Positions 38,956-52,522 of a DNA stretch of 59,348 nt are shown here, one piece after another (the first letter of the stretch is position 1; every line of letters begins with the position of its first letter). Under the pieces are notes generated by a model. That model had not been told where the DNA came from. It ran no database searches and worked only from the letters and a program-made list of their open reading frames with translations. The translations under genes were made by a program, and so were the position numbers. The stretch comes from an uncultured Sterolibacterium sp. GTDB taxonomy: Bacteria > Pseudomonadota > Gammaproteobacteria > Burkholderiales > Rhodocyclaceae. Location of the stretch: NCBI GenBank assembly GCA_903930535.1, contig CAIYYX010000102.1, positions 1 to 59,348 of the forward strand, read 5' to 3'.

Positions 38956-39078
38956 ATGAATGAGGCAGTCAGCAACATGAATTGCCAGAGGATCACGCTG
39001 CAGTTGGCCATCGATCATGTCGCTTGCGAACCGGAAGGGCTGTCGCGGCAGGCCACTGCTGCTGTTTTCTCGGGGTAG
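38956..39078 (+). CDS. possible small ORF / leader peptide before the histidine kinase
   Basis: A 40-codon frame starts at an ATG preceded by AAGGGAG eight bases away and ends 27 bases before the kinase start. The product has no membrane helix and no recognised motif; it contains two Cys. It may be a small gene, a leader peptide or chance. Evidence is limited to the ribosome site and position. Confidence 0.3.
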   Translation: MNEAVSNMNCQRITLQLAIDHVACEPEGLSRQATAAVFSG

Positions 39079-39105
39079 GCGGACCACCCCGCAAACAAAA
39101 TCCAG

Positions 39106-42235
<3,130 letters not shown>

Positions 42236-42243
<8 letters not shown>

Positions 42244-43369
42244 GGCAGCACTGCGGGCGTTTGCCGCCGATGGCGGAATCAAGCCAACAATCCTCATTGT
42301 GGACGACACGCCGGACAATCTGACGATTCTTGCCGACATCCTGGACACCGAATACCGCATTCTCGCCGCCACCTCGGGGAAGCGTGCGATTGAACTGGCG
42401 ACAGCCGTGGACAGGCCCGACCTGATCCTGCTTGACGTGACGATGCCGCACATGGATGGCTACGAGGTCATCACCCGCCTGAAGAACCAGGAAAAAACTC
42501 AGGACATCCCGGTCATTTTCGTCACCGCACTCGATGCCACCGAGAACGAGGAGCATGGCTTCGAACTGGGCGCCATCGACTACATCACCAAGCCGGTCAA
42601 GCCGCGACTCGTCCTGGCGCGAGTCCGAACCCAACTGGAGGTCAAGCGCGCCCGCGACTGGCTTAACAACCAGAACGCTTTCCTCGAGTCCGAGATAGCA
42701 AGGCGCATGGAGGAGAACCTGCTGGTGCAGGATTTGAGCATCCACGCCCTTGCGCATCTGGCCGAGGCTCGCGACACCGAAACCGGCAACCACCTGCGGC
42801 GCACGCGCGCCTACGTGCAGGCCCTGGCGAGCAGACTGATGACTGATCCTCGCTATGCGCCGCAGCTTGGCAATTCCATCGAACTGTTGGCAAAGTCAGC
42901 CGTTTTGCACGACATCGGCAAGGTGGGGGTGCCGGATAGCATTCTGCTCAAGCCGGGAAAATTGACCCCGGACGAGTGGCAAATCATGAAAACCCACACC
43001 TGCATTGGCGCCACGGCGATCGAGCATGCCGAGAAGGACGTCAAGGACAAAGTAAAGTTCCTCGCAACCGCGAAGGAGATTGCCCTCTGGCACCACGAGA
43101 AATGGGACGGCAGCGGTTATCCCGACGCTCTCGCGGGGGAAGCCATTCCGGTTTCAGCGCGTATCATGGCGGTCGCGGACGTTTTCGACGCATTGATATC
43201 CAGGCGGGTCTACAAGAGTGCGATGACTTTCGAGACTGCCCGGGACATCATCGTGAAGGATAGGGGGATCCATTTCGACCCGGGCATCGTGGACGCCTTC
43301 GTCGATGTCTTTCCCGAGTTCATCGTCGTCGCGCAGCGCCACGCCGACCGGGAAGAGGACGCAATCTAG
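42236..43369 (+). CDS. response regulator with HD-GYP phosphodiesterase domain
   Basis: A 377-residue protein with a receiver domain (about residues 15-135; phospho-Asp in [15 protein letters not shown], Lys in YITKPVKP) and a C-terminal HD-GYP domain. The metal/catalytic motifs [10 protein letters not shown] and [11 protein letters not shown] are intact, so it should degrade cyclic-di-GMP. The start overlaps the end of the kinase gene by eight bases, so the two are almost certainly a pair: the kinase receives the signal and this protein lowers c-di-GMP. The longer upstream frame runs through the kinase gene. Confidence 0.93.
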
Positions 43370-43466
43370 CAACTCATTCGCCACGGCGTCTGGGTTTCGC
43401 GGATCGTAAGCGCGTTGGGCCCACTCGTAGTGGGTTGGAAATAAGTAGTCACAATTAAAATTGTTG

Positions 43467-43600
43467 AAGGAAACGCTGATCAAGTACAACCTCGTCATTG
43501 CGTGCAAAGCCAAGCAATCTAAGAGCCCCGCAAGATCGGTGGCTTGAATAGCACCCCCCCCTTTAGAGCTCGCGATGACGGACTTGATCAGTGTTTCCTT
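43467..43600. repeat. MITE-like dispersed repeat, best-preserved copy
   Basis: A 134-bp element with 19-bp terminal inverted repeats (AAGGAAACGCTGATCAAGT; the reverse complement of the right end differs at one position). Next to each end lies an inner inverted segment (CGTCATTGCG and CGCGATGACG). It has no coding capacity and includes a run of eight C at 43554-43561. It lies between the HD-GYP and chemoreceptor genes. Two diverged copies occur at 36204 and 38589. Confidence 0.85.
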
Positions 43601-43630
43601 AAGAATAATATGAACTCTCGGAGATAATTA

Positions 43631-45613
43631 ATGTTCCCTACATCTATCATTAAGCGCTTGATCCTGCTTGTGGCTGTGCCTCTCATCGCACTGACAGCCT
43701 TGGCAGCTATGCAGATTTGGCAGGCGTTCGCCACCTATCAAAACAGCGACCAGACTCGGCAGTTGATGAATCTCTCTGTCAGCGCCGGCGAGCTGATCCA
43801 TGTTCTGCAGATCGAACGTGGCGCTACCGCTGGCTTTCTTCAATCCAAGGGACAGAACTTCGCGGAGGTCCTGCCGGACATCCGCAAAAAGTCGGATGAG
43901 CGCCTCAGCACCTTTAGAAAAGAGGTCGCCGAAGTCAATGTGCAAGCTTTGCCTTCATTGAGTAAAGCCCTCGCCGATGCACAGGGAAAACTCAGTGAGA
44001 TGACCGTCGTTCGCGATCGGGCCAGCAAGCAGACCCTGACTGTCCCCGAGGAAGTCGCCTACTACACCGGCACGATTTCGCATCTCATAGACGCCATGAG
44101 CGCGGGTGTCGAATTCAACCCCGATGCCCCGATTTCGCAAAAAATGATCGCTTATCTCAGTTTCGTTCGCGCCAAGGAAAACGCCGGGCAGGAGCGTGCT
44201 CTGGCCACTGCCGCCTTTGCCGCCAATCGAACCGATCCTGCACAGTATCGCGCCATTCTCAGCCGGATTAACAAACAGGAGGCCTACCTGAGCGATTTCA
44301 GCAGCATTGCCGGCGTTGCAGAGAAGGCCTCACTGGAGGCTGTCCTGGCAGGTCCGGCTGCCAAGGAAGTCGTGCGTCTTCGTGGCGTGCTGATGGACAA
44401 GTCGGTGGAAGGAGCTTTTGAAGTGGACTCGGGCCATTGGTTCAAGACCATTACCGCCAAGATCGATGGCTTACACAGCACTGAAACCTTAATCACCAAC
44501 AGAATCATTGATGCGGCAATCGTTCAGCTGCAATCTGCCCGTTGGACATTCATTTCCTTCGTCGCATTGTGCGGACTGGCTATTGCCCTGACAATATTTG
44601 TCTCTCTCGGGGTGGCGCGAAGCATCGGCGTGCCGTTGCGAGAGATGATCAACTTCGCCGAAAAATCGAATTCCGAGAACGATTTCACAGGCGAAGCGCC
44701 TGAACGCGGTGCAACCGAGGTTGCCCGCACCGGCAAGGCTTTCAATCTCCTGATGAACAAGTTCCGCGGCATCATTCTCGATACCAAACACTCGAGCGAA
44801 CAAATCTCTGGTGCGGCCAACGCACTGGCACTTAGCTGCAAAAAGCTTGGCGAAAGTTCGCTTATTCAGTCCAGTGCCGCTGAATCCGTCGCTGCCGCAG
44901 TCCAGCAGTCATCGGTGAGCGTCAGTGAGACTGCATCCAATGCCCGGACCGCTGCCGCCGTCGTTGTGCGCGCGCAGGAAGACAGTCAGCAGGCTCTTGC
45001 CGTGATGCGAGATACGGTGGGCAACATGAACGGTATCGCCAAGCTGATTGGTGAAACCGGGGAAAATGTCGGACAACTGGACGCCAGTTCGCAAAAAATT
45101 GGCAGCATCGTGCAAGTGATCAGGGAAATTGCCGACCAGACCAACCTACTGGCCTTGAATGCCGCCATCGAGGCCGCGCGCGCCGGAGAACAGGGACGAG
45201 GGTTCGCCGTGGTGGCAGATGAAGTTCGCAAATTGGCCGAACGGACTGCGGTGGCCACCCGTGAGATTGAGACACTTATAACCACCATTCAAGATGGTAT
45301 CGGCGGTACGGTTGTCGCGATGCAGCAGGCCAACCTGCAGGCTGGATCGAGCCTGGAACTGGTTGATCGGGCAGAGAAGGCCCTGCATCAAATCGACGAG
45401 GGTTCGCGCGAAGTAGCGAGCAATGTAAATAATATTTCCAATGCACTGGCTGAACAGGATGCTGCTATTCGCCAGATTGCTGTCAATGTGGAGCAGATTG
45501 CACAGATGACGGAAAGCAACAATCATGCGGCAGCTGACAATAACCGCACCGCGATAGAACTGGACGGGCTGTCCTTGCGACTGCGGACTTCAGTTGCGGT
45601 TTTCAGGGTGTAG
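43631..45613 (+). CDS. methyl-accepting chemotaxis protein with NIT domain
   Basis: A 660-residue chemoreceptor. The first helix (about residues 8-28) leads to a periplasmic NIT domain (about 35-290; [17 protein letters not shown] is the family P-box-like motif). A second helix (about 300-320), HAMP, and a cytoplasmic signalling domain follow; its hairpin tip reads [42 protein letters not shown] domains sense nitrate or nitrite, which fits a denitrifier that swims toward electron acceptors. The C-terminus has no CheR-tethering pentapeptide. It is a separate unit downstream of the repeat element. Confidence 0.92.
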   Translation: MFPTSIIKRLILLVAVPLIALTALAAMQIWQAFATYQNSDQTRQLMNLSVSAGELIHVLQIERGATAGFLQSKGQNFAEVLPDIRKKSDERLSTFRKEVAEVNVQALPSLSKALADAQGKLSEMTVVRDRASKQTLTVPEEVAYYTGTISHLIDAMSAGVEFNPDAPISQKMIAYLSFVRAKENAGQERALATAAFAANRTDPAQYRAILSRINKQEAYLSDFSSIAGVAEKASLEAVLAGPAAKEVVRLRGVLMDKSVEGAFEVDSGHWFKTITAKIDGLHSTETLITNRIIDAAIVQLQSARWTFISFVALCGLAIALTIFVSLGVARSIGVPLREMINFAEKSNSENDFTGEAPERGATEVARTGKAFNLLMNKFRGIILDTKHSSEQISGAANALALSCKKLGESSLIQSSAAESVAAAVQQSSVSVSETASNARTAAAVVVRAQEDSQQALAVMRDTVGNMNGIAKLIGETGENVGQLDASSQKIGSIVQVIREIADQTNLLALNAAIEAARAGEQGRGFAVVADEVRKLAERTAVATREIETLITTIQDGIGGTVVAMQQANLQAGSSLELVDRAEKALHQIDEGSREVASNVNNISNALAEQDAAIRQIAVNVEQIAQMTESNNHAAADNNRTAIELDGLSLRLRTSVAVFRV

Positions 45614-45809
45614 GCAGACCGCATTTATGCTAAGGGTTAGAAATTGGAGTGCCCCGTTAGCGAAAGCCGCAACACAAACGGGGCGCGCTTGGCATGTTCT
45701 CTGGCATGATCCATTCCTCTGCAAATGCCGGGATGAGCGAACGCGTCATCGCTGACAAAGTTGTGCTCCTGGAACCAGCACCTGCCTCGCGTCAAATTAC
45801 CTGCCCTTC

Positions 45810-46820
45810 ATGCGTATCGAACATATCCGGCAAAGCCTGCGCGACCACGGCGCCAAGATGTGCCATGAAGAGCGCGTGCTGCGTGCTTGGGCGCAAGGGC
45901 TTTCACTGGACAGTGGTGCGTGCAAATCCGAGGACTTTTTACCCCTGAGCGTGCGCCAGGCTCTGCCCGGTCTCGCGGCCAAACTCGAGGGCTTGGCTAG
46001 TCTGCGCTCGGAGCATCTCGGCGAGGACGGCTCGGTGCGCATGCTGCTCGCACTGGCAGACGGTCAGACGGTGGAGAGCGTTCTGCTGCCGAAGGGCGGT
46101 TTGTGCGTCTCGAGTCAGGTCGGTTGCGCCGTCGGCTGCACTTTCTGCATGACCGGCAGGGAGGGTCTGGTGCGTCAACTCGGCAGCGCCGAGATCGTCG
46201 CGCAGGTGGTGCTGGCCCGGGCCAAGCGCGCGGTCAGGAAGGTCGTGTTCATGGGCATGGGCGAGCCGGCCCACAATATGGAAAGCGTTCTCGAAGCCAT
46301 CCACCTCCTCGGCACGGCGGGCGGCATAGGGCACAAGAATCTCGTCTTCTCGACAGTCGGCGATCCTCGCGTGTTCGAAAGATTGCCGCGGGGATTGGTC
46401 AAGCCGGCCCTCGCCCTGTCTTTGCATTCGACGCGCGCCGATCTGCGCGCCAGGCTGCTGCCCCGCGCGCCGCGCATGGATCCGGCGGAACTCGTGGAAC
46501 TGGGCGAAGACTACGCGCGTGCTACCGGCTACCCGATCCAGTATCAATGGACCCTGCTCGCAGGCGTCAATGACAATGATGAGGAAATGGACGGCATCGT
46601 GAGATTGCTCGCGGGGAAATATGCGGTCATGAACCTGATTCCCTACAATACCGTCGCCGGTCTCGGATTCAGTCGACCGTCGCCAGACCATGTTTCGGCG
46701 CTGATGCGCACGCTCAAAAGTAGCGGCATTCTGACCAAGCTGCGCAACTCTGCCGGGCAGGATATCGACGGCGGCTGCGGCCAGTTGCGCGCACGGACGA
46801 TCGCCAGCGAAATGGCCTGA
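45810..46820 (+). CDS. RlmN/Cfr-family radical SAM RNA methyltransferase-like protein
   Basis: A 336-residue enzyme of the RlmN/Cfr group, which methylate adenosine in 23S rRNA. The radical SAM cluster motif is CAVGCTFC. The two additional cysteines of the ping-pong methyl-transfer mechanism are also there: one in LCVSSQVGC seven residues before the cluster, the other in DIDGGCGQL near the C-terminus. FMGMGEPAHNME is the SAM-binding GxGEP region. The standard rlmN usually lies near ndk/ispG, not here, so this is probably a paralog with a different or additional RNA target. Confidence 0.88.
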   Translation: MRIEHIRQSLRDHGAKMCHEERVLRAWAQGLSLDSGACKSEDFLPLSVRQALPGLAAKLEGLASLRSEHLGEDGSVRMLLALADGQTVESVLLPKGGLCVSSQVGCAVGCTFCMTGREGLVRQLGSAEIVAQVVLARAKRAVRKVVFMGMGEPAHNMESVLEAIHLLGTAGGIGHKNLVFSTVGDPRVFERLPRGLVKPALALSLHSTRADLRARLLPRAPRMDPAELVELGEDYARATGYPIQYQWTLLAGVNDNDEEMDGIVRLLAGKYAVMNLIPYNTVAGLGFSRPSPDHVSALMRTLKSSGILTKLRNSAGQDIDGGCGQLRARTIASEMA

Positions 46821-46824
46821 CGCC

Positions 46825-47157
46825 TCAAGGCGAGACATCAATCTGTCGCAAAGCCTCTTCGATCGTGCTTGAATCGCTCGGGCGGACCAGGCGCTCGACT
46901 TCCTTGCCCTGGCGCAGAAAAATCAGCGTCGGCCAGAGTTTCACGGCGAAGGAGCGTCCCAGGCGGCGCCCGCGGCCATCCTCGATCTTGATGTGGGCGA
47001 CGTCAGGATGGCCGGCGAAAGCCTGGGCGATCAAGGGCTGGGCGGCACTGCAATGTCCGCAATCGGGCGAGCCGAATTCGATGACGGTGGCCTCTTCAAG
47101 CGCATTGATCTGGGCGCGCGCAGGTTCCGTCTCGGCATAGACGGCGGTTAGTCCCAT
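46825..47157 (-). CDS. thioredoxin-family protein (CGHC)
   Basis: A 110-residue thioredoxin-fold protein with active site CGHC in FGSPDCGHCSAAQP and the cis-Pro in KLWPTLIFLRQG. It lacks a clear signal peptide, so it is probably cytoplasmic. CGHC rather than CGPC suggests a more oxidising protein than Trx1. It lies 16 bases after gcvP on the same strand and is convergent with the RlmN-like gene; it is likely co-transcribed with the glycine cleavage genes, where it might keep the lipoyl or other thiols reduced. That role is inferred. Confidence 0.88.
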   Translation of the reverse strand: MGLTAVYAETEPARAQINALEEATVIEFGSPDCGHCSAAQPLIAQAFAGHPDVAHIKIEDGRGRRLGRSFAVKLWPTLIFLRQGKEVERLVRPSDSSTIEEALRQIDVSP

Positions 47158-47173
47158 AGTCCTGGTTTCCTTC

Positions 47174-50035
47174 TCAAGTCAGACCGCAGCAAAGGTTGCG
47201 GTCGCCATGGACGTCGTCGATACGATTCACCGATGGCCAGAACTTGTTTTCCGCGACATGGGGCAGGGGGAAGGCTGCGGTCTCGCGGCTGTACGGGTGA
47301 GACCAGTCAGCGTCGGCCAGATCGGCCTGGGTGTGCGGGGCGTTTTTCAGTGGATTGTCTGAGGCTGACATCCTGCCATCCGCAACCATGGCCATTTCCT
47401 CGCGAATGGCTCTCATCGCCGCGATGAAACGGTCGAGCTCAGGCTTATCTTCGGATTCGGTCGGCTCAATCATCAGGGTGCCGGCCACAGGAAAGCTCAC
47501 CGTAGGCGCATGGAAGCCGTAGTCCATGAGGCGCTTGGCGATGTCGGTTGCGCTGATGCCGGTGGCCGCCTTGAGAGGCCGGATGTCGAGTATGCACTCG
47601 TGGGCGACGCGGCCCTGCCTGCCGACATAGAGCACAGGAAAATAATCGCCGAGTTTTCTCGCGATGTAGTTGGCGTTGAGTATCGCCACCTCGGTCGCGC
47701 GTTTCAATCCTTCGCCACCCATCATGGCGATATACATCCAGGAGATGGCGAGTATCGAGGCCGAACCCCAGGGTGCGGCAGACACCGCGCCCTGTTTTTC
47801 TCCCGGCAGAGCCTGAACGAAATGGCTGGCCATGAAGGGGGCGAGATGAGCAGCCAGGCCTATCGGGCCCATGCCCGGGCCGCCGCCACCATGGGGAATG
47901 GCAAAGGTCTTGTGCAAATTCATGTGTGCGACGTCGGCGCCGATGGCGGCCGGGGAGGCGAGGCCCACCATGGCATTGAGATTGGCGCCGTCCATGTACA
48001 CCTGGCCGCCATGGTTATGCACGATGGCGCAGATATCCTGCACCGCTTCCTCGAAGACGCCGTGGGTGGAAGGATAGGTGATCATCAGGCAGGCGAGTCT
48101 GTCGGCATATTCCCTTGCTTTTGCACTGAGGTCGGCGACATCGATGTTGCCGGCCCCGTCGCAATCGACCACAATGACTTGCAGGCCGCACATCGTCGCC
48201 GACGCAGGATTGGTTCCGTGTGCCGACTTCGGTATCAGGCAGACGTTGCGGCCTTCTGCGCCACGGCTGGCGTGATAGCGGCGGATGGCCACCAGGCCGG
48301 CGTATTCGCCCTGACTGCCGGCATTGGGCTGCATGGAGACGGCAGAGAATCCGGTGATGATTTTCAGCCAGTCGGTCAGGCCTCCCATCATTTCCAGATA
48401 ACCCTTTGCCTGATCGAGCGGAGCGAATGGATGGATGTCGGAAAACTCCGGCCAGGCGAGCGGAATCATCTCGGCCGCGGCATTCAGCTTCATGGTGCAG
48501 GAGCCCAGCGGGATCATCGCGTGGTCGAGGGCGAGATCCTTGTTCTGCAGCTTTTTCAGATAGCGCAGCATCTGGTGTTCGCTGTGATGGCTGTGATACA
48601 CAGGATGGGTGAGTATGGCGTCGGCGCGCAGCAGCGCGGCGGGCAGGTAATCGTCTGCGATGGAAAGGCGGGCGTCCAATGCATCAATGTCGATCTTCGC
48701 GCCAGCGATGATCTGAACCAGTTCGGCAACATCCTCCCGCGTCGTCTTCTCGTTGATCGCGATTGCCAACTGCGAATGTGAAACCCTGCGCAAATTGTAG
48801 CCTGCGGCAACTGCCTGGCCAACCACTTCTTCACAGCGGCTGCCCAGTTCCATGCGGAAGGTGTCGAAGAACTGTTTCGTGAGCACGGTGACCCCTGCCT
48901 GGGTCAGGCCTGCCGCCAGGATGGCGGCGAGTCTGTGGATGCGGCAAGCGATGTTCCGCAAGCCCTCAGGGCCGTGATAGACGGCATACATGCCGGCGAT
49001 GTTGGCCAGCAGTACTTGCGAAGTGCAGATGTTGGAATTGGCCTTCTCGCGCCGGATATGCTGCTCGCGGGTTTGCAGCGCCATGCGCAGCGCGCGCCTG
49101 CCGCGGGAGTCTATGGAGGCGCCGATGATGCGGCCGGGGACGGCTCTCTTGTGCTCCATGCGGCTGGCGAAGAAGGCGGCATGCGGGCCGCCGAAGCCGA
49201 GCGGCACGCCGAATCGCTGTGCAGAACCGAGGCAAATATCCGCTCCCATTTCTCCCGGAGACTTCAACAGCACCAGTGCCATCAGGTCTGACGCGACCGC
49301 GACCACCGAGCCCCTGTTTTTGATCGCCGCAATGACGGCGCCAAGGTCGGAAACTTCGCCCTGGTCATTGGGGTATTGCAGGAGGGCTCCGAAGATCTCA
49401 TGTCGCGTTGCATCGGATGGCTCTCCGAAAATCAGCTCGAAACCGAAATATTTTGCACGGGTTTTCACCACGTCCAGGGTTTGCGGGAAGCAGGCAGAGT
49501 CGAGAAAAAAGGCATTCGCGCCGGAATTGCTCACCCGCCTTGCCATGGCCATGGCCTCGGCTGCGGCGGTGGCCTCGTCAAGCAGAGAGGCATTGGCGAG
49601 TTCCATCCCGGTCAGGTCGATCACCATCTGCTGGTAATTGAGCAGGGCCTCCAGTCTTCCCTGGGCGATCTCTGCCTGGTAAGGCGTGTAGGCGGTGTAC
49701 CAGCCGGGATTCTCGAACAGGTTCCGCACCACCACCTTGGGGGTCAGCGTGTCCGAGTAGCCCATGCCGATCAGGGACTTCATCACGCGGTTCTTGTCGG
49801 CGATGGTCTTGAGATTGGACAAAGCCTCATGCTCTGTCCTTGCCGGAGGCAAGGGCAATCGGGCAGGCAGACGTATGCTTGCCGGCATGCTCTGATCTAT
49901 CAACTGCTCAAGGCTGTCTGCACCGATGGCGCAGAGCATGGCGGCAATTTCGTCCGCGCGGGGTCCAATATGGCGGGACACGAATTCGTCGCGCTGCTCC
50001 AGCAGCGCAAGCGGCGACGGATGCTTATTCACCAT
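47174..50035 (-). CDS. gcvP: glycine dehydrogenase (decarboxylating), P-protein
   Basis: The PLP-dependent P-protein of the glycine cleavage system decarboxylates glycine and passes the aminomethyl group to GcvH. The 953-residue length fits the single-chain form. Markers are FVSRHIGPR near the N-terminus, [10 protein letters not shown], the second-half PLP region [13 protein letters not shown], and the PLP-binding lysine in [21 protein letters not shown] start it at the ATG giving MVNKHPSPL; a longer frame runs back through gcvH. It is the third gene in gcvT-gcvH-gcvP order, a common arrangement. Confidence 0.96.
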   Translation of the reverse strand: MVNKHPSPLALLEQRDEFVSRHIGPRADEIAAMLCAIGADSLEQLIDQSMPASIRLPARLPLPPARTEHEALSNLKTIADKNRVMKSLIGMGYSDTLTPKVVVRNLFENPGWYTAYTPYQAEIAQGRLEALLNYQQMVIDLTGMELANASLLDEATAAAEAMAMARRVSNSGANAFFLDSACFPQTLDVVKTRAKYFGFELIFGEPSDATRHEIFGALLQYPNDQGEVSDLGAVIAAIKNRGSVVAVASDLMALVLLKSPGEMGADICLGSAQRFGVPLGFGGPHAAFFASRMEHKRAVPGRIIGASIDSRGRRALRMALQTREQHIRREKANSNICTSQVLLANIAGMYAVYHGPEGLRNIACRIHRLAAILAAGLTQAGVTVLTKQFFDTFRMELGSRCEEVVGQAVAAGYNLRRVSHSQLAIAINEKTTREDVAELVQIIAGAKIDIDALDARLSIADDYLPAALLRADAILTHPVYHSHHSEHQMLRYLKKLQNKDLALDHAMIPLGSCTMKLNAAAEMIPLAWPEFSDIHPFAPLDQAKGYLEMMGGLTDWLKIITGFSAVSMQPNAGSQGEYAGLVAIRRYHASRGAEGRNVCLIPKSAHGTNPASATMCGLQVIVVDCDGAGNIDVADLSAKAREYADRLACLMITYPSTHGVFEEAVQDICAIVHNHGGQVYMDGANLNAMVGLASPAAIGADVAHMNLHKTFAIPHGGGGPGMGPIGLAAHLAPFMASHFVQALPGEKQGAVSAAPWGSASILAISWMYIAMMGGEGLKRATEVAILNANYIARKLGDYFPVLYVGRQGRVAHECILDIRPLKAATGISATDIAKRLMDYGFHAPTVSFPVAGTLMIEPTESEDKPELDRFIAAMRAIREEMAMVADGRMSASDNPLKNAPHTQADLADADWSHPYSRETAAFPLPHVAENKFWPSVNRIDDVHGDRNLCCGLT

Positions 50036-50039
50036 TTCA

Positions 50040-50429
50040 TTATTCGCTCTCTGCGACCTTTGCATAGGCTTCTGCGTCGAGCAGCGCATCGAGCTCGGCG
50101 GTGGCGGCTTCGCTCGGCTTGATCTTGAACAGCCAGACGCCGTAGGCATCGCCATTGACGCTCTCGGGACTGTCTGCCGCGGCCTGATTGACCGCGACGA
50201 CTTCGCCGGACACTGGCGCGTAAATGTCGGAGGCGGCCTTGACCGACTCGACGACGGCACATTCTGCGCCCGCCGCAAGCCTGGCGCCCACCTGCGGCAA
50301 CTCGATGAAGACGATGTCGCCCAGGGCTTCCTGGGCATGGTCCGAGATGCCTACGGTGATCAGGCCGTCCGCTTCCTGGCGGGCCCATTCGTGGGATTTT
50401 GCGTACTTGAGGTTTGTCGGGACGTTCAT
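50040..50429 (-). CDS. gcvH: glycine cleavage system H protein
   Basis: GcvH is the small lipoylated carrier that shuttles the aminomethyl group between the P, T and L proteins. The 129-residue product has the lipoyl-lysine motif in [15 protein letters not shown] and the N-terminal [12 protein letters not shown]. It lies between gcvT (28 bases upstream) and gcvP (4 bases downstream). The start gives [15 protein letters not shown]; a longer upstream frame overlapping gcvT is spurious. Confidence 0.96.
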   Translation of the reverse strand: MNVPTNLKYAKSHEWARQEADGLITVGISDHAQEALGDIVFIELPQVGARLAAGAECAVVESVKAASDIYAPVSGEVVAVNQAAADSPESVNGDAYGVWLFKIKPSEAATAELDALLDAEAYAKVAESE

Positions 50430-50457
50430 GCGATGCTCCTGTTGTAATGCGTAGGGT

Positions 50458-51534
50458 TCAGGAAACAAGAATCTTGCCGTTGCGGACGAAGGGCGGCTTG
50501 ACCACCCTCGCCTTATGAAGCTTGCCGCGGATATCGACCTCCACGGTCTCTCCCGCCATGACGACCTTTGGCAAGCGGGCCAGGGCGATGCCTTGCGAGA
50601 GCGTCGGCGAGAAGCTGCCGCTGGTGATTTCTCCCTCGCCATGAGTAGTTTGCACTGTTTGCCGGGAACGCAGCACGCCGGGTGTCAGGAGCAGCAGGCC
50701 AATCAACTGCCGCGTCGGCTTTTGCGTGAGCAATGCATTCTTGCCGATGAAGTCGCGATCTCCCTCGAGCGCAACGGTCCAGGCCAGGCCGGATTCCAGC
50801 GGCGTCATGGTCTCGTCCATGTCCTGGCCGTAGAGATTCATGCCGGCCTCGAGGCGAAGCGTGTCCCGGCAGCCCAGGCCGCAGGGACTGACGCCTGCCG
50901 CTTGCAGCTGCGCCCAGATGTCGGCCGCCTGTGCGGCGGGCACGGCCAGTTCGAAGCCGTCCTCGCCCGTGTAGCCGGTGCGACTGATCAACCAGTCGCC
51001 GTCGCAGGCGGTGAAAAAAGGGGGAAGCGACTCGCTCACCATGCGCGTTCCGGGATAGGCCAGCCACACTTTCGCGCGCGAGTGCGGCCCCTGCACGGCG
51101 ATCATGGCGAGGTCATGGCGCGGCGTGATGTCGATGTCGAAATCGGCTGCCTGTTTCTCCATCCAGGCCAGATCCTTCTCAGCGCTGCCGGCATTGACCA
51201 CGATGCGATAGTGCTGTTCGTTGAAGAAATTGACGATGAGATCGTCGATGATGCCCCCGTCTTCCCTGAGCAGACAGGAATAGAGCGCCTTGCCCGGCAG
51301 GGTCAGTTTTGCGACGTCATTGGCGAGGAGTCGCGAGAGATAGGGCCTGGCCTCGGGACCGGTGAGATCTACGCCCAGCATGTGGGAGACGTCGAACATG
51401 CCGGCATCGCGGCGAACCTTGTGGTGCTCTTCGAGCTGCGAGCCATAGTGAATGGGCATGTCCCAGCCGGCGAAATTGGCGAGTCTGGCACCGGCAAGTG
51501 CGTGGGTGTCGAAGAGAGGCGTGTGCTTTCCCAT
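50458..51534 (-). CDS. gcvT: aminomethyltransferase, glycine cleavage T-protein
   Basis: GcvT transfers the methylene group from the H-protein intermediate to tetrahydrofolate, releasing ammonia. The 358-residue protein shows [29 protein letters not shown] at the N-terminus (split conserved region), [28 protein letters not shown] and a folate-binding Asp region. I start at the ATG giving MGKHTPLFD; seven more residues are possible upstream. It heads the gcvTHP cluster. No glycine riboswitch is evident in the 109 bases before the divergent hydrolase gene. Confidence 0.95.
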   Translation of the reverse strand: MGKHTPLFDTHALAGARLANFAGWDMPIHYGSQLEEHHKVRRDAGMFDVSHMLGVDLTGPEARPYLSRLLANDVAKLTLPGKALYSCLLREDGGIIDDLIVNFFNEQHYRIVVNAGSAEKDLAWMEKQAADFDIDITPRHDLAMIAVQGPHSRAKVWLAYPGTRMVSESLPPFFTACDGDWLISRTGYTGEDGFELAVPAAQAADIWAQLQAAGVSPCGLGCRDTLRLEAGMNLYGQDMDETMTPLESGLAWTVALEGDRDFIGKNALLTQKPTRQLIGLLLLTPGVLRSRQTVQTTHGEGEITSGSFSPTLSQGIALARLPKVVMAGETVEVDIRGKLHKARVVKPPFVRNGKILVS

Positions 51535-51643
51535 GGTTTCCGAGGACCTGTCCAACTATTTGCTTGGTCCTGCGACCGATTATGACGTCTCGTTGCGGCA
51601 GTGGCAAGGTGGATGTTGGATTTGTGGATGTTAGAATTGCCTG

Positions 51644-52522
51644 ATGAAATCTTCCCGCTCCGAATTTCTTGAACTGCGTGGCCGGCGCATTCATGCGCGC
51701 ATCTGGGGGCCCGATGGGTCCGATGGTGCCCCGACGCTTTTCCTGCTGCACGGCTGGATGGATGTCTCAGCCAGCTTCCAGTTTCTCGTCGATGCCATGA
51801 AGCGCGAGTGGCGGGTAATCGCCCCGGATTGGCGCGGCTTCGGCCTGTCGCAATGGAATAATGACGCCTACTGGTTCCCGGATTACGTCGCCGACCTCGA
51901 TCTCCTGCTCGCTCATTATTCGCCCGATGCGCCAGTGCATCTCGTCGGCCACAGCCTGGGCGGCAATGCCGCCTGCCTCTATGCCGGCATCTGCCCCGAG
52001 CGCGTGGCCAGCGTCGCCACCCTCGAAGGCTTCGGGCTCTATGTCAGCGCCTTGACCGAGGCGCCCGATCGTTACCGCAAATGGCTCGATGAGTTGCGCG
52101 CCGGGCCGGTATCCAATCGCTACGCCAGCCGTGCCGAATTCGCTGCCCGTCTGCAACGGGGCAATCCGCGCCTGAAAAGCGAGCAGGCGGCATACCTTTC
52201 CCTGCATCTGGGCCAGGAGACGGAGGATAAACAAATCGTCGTCGCGGCCGACCCGCACCACAAGCTGCCCAGTCCAGGCATCTATCATCGCGAGGACTCG
52301 ATGGCCTGCTGGCGCAGGATCAAAGCCCCTGTGCTTTGGATGGCGGCGAGGGAATCCTTCATCATGAAACGTTTTCTGGAACCGGAGGGAGAGGCCGATT
52401 ACCTGGAACGCATCGCCTGCTTCCGCGACATCCGCGTCGAGATGCTGGAGGACGCCGGCCATAACATGCATCACGACCAGCCCGAGCGTCTGGCGCAGAT
52501 TCTCGAGGAATTCCTGGCATGA
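51644..52522 (+). CDS. alpha/beta-fold hydrolase
   Basis: A 292-residue alpha/beta hydrolase. The oxyanion-hole motif LLHGWMD, the nucleophile elbow GHSLGG (Ser at about residue 104) and a late catalytic His in DAGHNMHHDQPERL are visible. The substrate is unknown; hydrolases of this group include esterases and C-C hydrolases. It is divergent from gcvT and overlaps the PHP gene by four bases (ATGA), so it is probably the first gene of the operon leading to yciO. Confidence 0.88.
   Translation: MKSSRSEFLELRGRRIHARIWGPDGSDGAPTLFLLHGWMDVSASFQFLVDAMKREWRVIAPDWRGFGLSQWNNDAYWFPDYVADLDLLLAHYSPDAPVHLVGHSLGGNAACLYAGICPERVASVATLEGFGLYVSALTEAPDRYRKWLDELRAGPVSNRYASRAEFAARLQRGNPRLKSEQAAYLSLHLGQETEDKQIVVAADPHHKLPSPGIYHREDSMACWRRIKAPVLWMAARESFIMKRFLEPEGEADYLERIACFRDIRVEMLEDAGHNMHHDQPERLAQILEEFLA

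Larger units (their letters stand above)
38564..39105. other. intergenic region with repeat and possible leader
   Basis: This 542-bp gap holds the MITE-like repeat (38589-38710), about 240 bp of lower-GC sequence without recognised genes, and a 40-codon reading frame before the histidine kinase. The kinase promoter should be here. No terminator with a T-run was seen. Confidence 0.5.

Noticed and set aside
45651-45684. Inverted repeat GCCCCGTT / AACGGGGC after the chemoreceptor gene
   Set aside because: An 8-bp stem with an 18-base loop and no T-run; too weak to call a terminator.
51535-51643. Possible glycine riboswitch upstream of gcvT
   Set aside because: Only 109 bases separate gcvT from the divergent hydrolase gene, too short for a usual tandem glycine aptamer, and no typical aptamer core is visible.
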